This document shows positions 21,669 to 22,047 of a stretch of DNA of 22,047 nucleotides, piece by piece. Source of the DNA: DASPPK01 sp041479575 (GTDB lineage: Archaea > Thermoproteota > Bathyarchaeia > Bathyarchaeales > Bathycorpusculaceae); assembly GCA_041479575.1 (NCBI GenBank), contig JBGOYH010000014.1:1-22047 (forward strand), in the 5' to 3' direction. The notes below the pieces were generated by a model. It was not told the origin of the DNA. It was given only the letters and a program-made list of their open reading frames with translations, and searched no databases. Every line of letters starts with the position of its first letter. Position 1 is the stretch's first letter. The position numbers were made by a program, and so were the translations under genes.

Positions 21669-21678
21669 AGCGCGCGCT
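21669..21678. repeat. AGCGCGCGCT palindrome, copy 5 (exact)
   Basis: Sixty bases upstream of the cohesin-dockerin start codon, just upstream of its likely TATA box. With copy 4 it brackets this gene on both sides. Confidence 0.9.
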
Positions 21679-21808
21679 TTTCAATTTGTTACATTTGATG
21701 GGCTTCTCAACATTTTCGAAAATTGCCTTTCTATCAAAAGGCTGCACATTTGGGTTTGGAAAGGAATCTATTGGGCGCTTTTCGAATCTTGTAAAGCCAG
21801 TTTGCCAA

Positions 21809-22047
21809 CTATGTTTTTCCTTTGATCCAGCCCTTGATCCCGAGTTCAGTTTTCTTTTCTTTCGATTCGGTTTTTGCAGTTTTGGAATGAAGGGTGATTC
21901 CCCAGCAGCTAAAGGCGTGAAAGTATGGCTCTTGGATGAGATGAGTGAATGATAGTTCGCCGTATGCCAAGAATCCTATTACCTGAGTTGACGAAAGCCC
22001 TTCTTTCAGTATCTCAGCCTCGGTTCCCGATCTGCAACCAGCCATCA
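21809..22047 (-). CDS. C-terminal end of an unidentified gene (partial, 5' end outside window)
   Basis: At least 78 residues read to the window edge: GCRSGTEAEILKEGLSSTQV, IGFLAYGELSFTHLIQEPYF, HAFSCWGITLHSKTAKTESK, then a Lys-rich tail. The GFLAYGEL segment followed by a hydrophobic strand is reminiscent of the end of FIST_C-type sensor domains (usually GFYAYGE with a final strand), but this is only a resemblance. The ATG at 22045 is probably internal. It runs the same way as the cohesin-dockerin gene, with about 130 bases of unassigned sequence before the AGCGCGCGCT copy 5. Confidence 0.45.
   Translation of the reverse strand, partial: MAGCRSGTEAEILKEGLSSTQVIGFLAYGELSFTHLIQEPYFHAFSCWGITLHSKTAKTESKEKKTELGIKGWIKGKT

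Noticed and set aside
1444..21678. AGCGCGCGCT as a transcription terminator
   Set aside because: It lacks T-runs and occurs upstream of starts, between convergent ends and within a gene, which does not fit termination.
1..22047. CRISPR array, tRNA or rRNA genes
   Set aside because: No regularly spaced repeats and no cloverleaf or rRNA-like stretch noticed on reading; a covariance-model scan was not possible.

Overview
The window looks archaeal. It holds the start of an archaeal-class S-adenosylmethionine synthetase, promoters with TATA/BRE-like elements at about -26, several TTG/GTG starts with strong Shine-Dalgarno sequences, a DUF1616 protein, a secreted cohesin-dockerin protein and an XRE-CBS regulator. 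The overall protein flavour resembles Bathyarchaeia ('MCG') genomes, but that assignment is inference from memory of the families and no marker gene fixes it.

Layout. (1) 1-3616: a housekeeping edge with mat (minus) divergent from an XRE-CBS regulator (plus), then small genes: a two-TM membrane protein (minus), a zinc-ribbon protein (plus) behind two tandem 15-bp palindromic repeats, and two membrane-protein genes (minus), of which one carries a frameshift and the other lacks a normal start codon. (2) 3709-8628: surface-glycan and secreted-enzyme genes: a 5'-truncated ATP-grasp gene, a DPM1-like GT2, a secreted GH113-type glycosidase (plus), a CapK/PaaK-like adenylate-forming enzyme and a SAM methyltransferase. 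(3) 8672-9096: a small element with about 45-bp inverted ends, then a 5'-truncated glycosyltransferase remnant. (4) 9125-16739: a compact minus-strand operon for a uronic-acid-containing surface glycan, in transcription order GT2, short UDP-glucose dehydrogenase, GalU, GT4, multi-TM GT-C-like protein, NodU/CmcH carbamoyltransferase. (5) 16740-19439: a damaged second sugar operon: GT2 lacking its C-terminal half, a broken coiled-coil membrane protein, DUF1616, and an NDP-sugar epimerase whose 3' end runs into a copy of the element end. (6) 19779-22047: two apparent gene fragments, a secreted double-cohesin-dockerin protein, and the end of an unidentified gene at the edge.

Function. GalU (UDP-glucose) and the dehydrogenase (UDP-glucuronate) supply precursor; GT2, GT4 and GT-C enzymes would build and transfer the chain; the carbamoyltransferase would decorate it; the methyltransferase and CapK-like enzyme may add further modifications. 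This is inference from family membership and clustering.

The most striking signal is a 10-bp alternating palindrome, AGCGCGCGCT. It occurs five times exactly (about 0.02 expected by chance) and several more times with small changes, nearly always between genes. At least three truncated genes break at this motif or a close CG-alternating relative, and a fourth breaks close to a copy of the element end. The same GCGCGC forms the tips or flanks of the small inverted-repeat element. I propose that it marks recombination or insertion junctions from which a mosaic glycan locus has been assembled. The mechanism is unproven.
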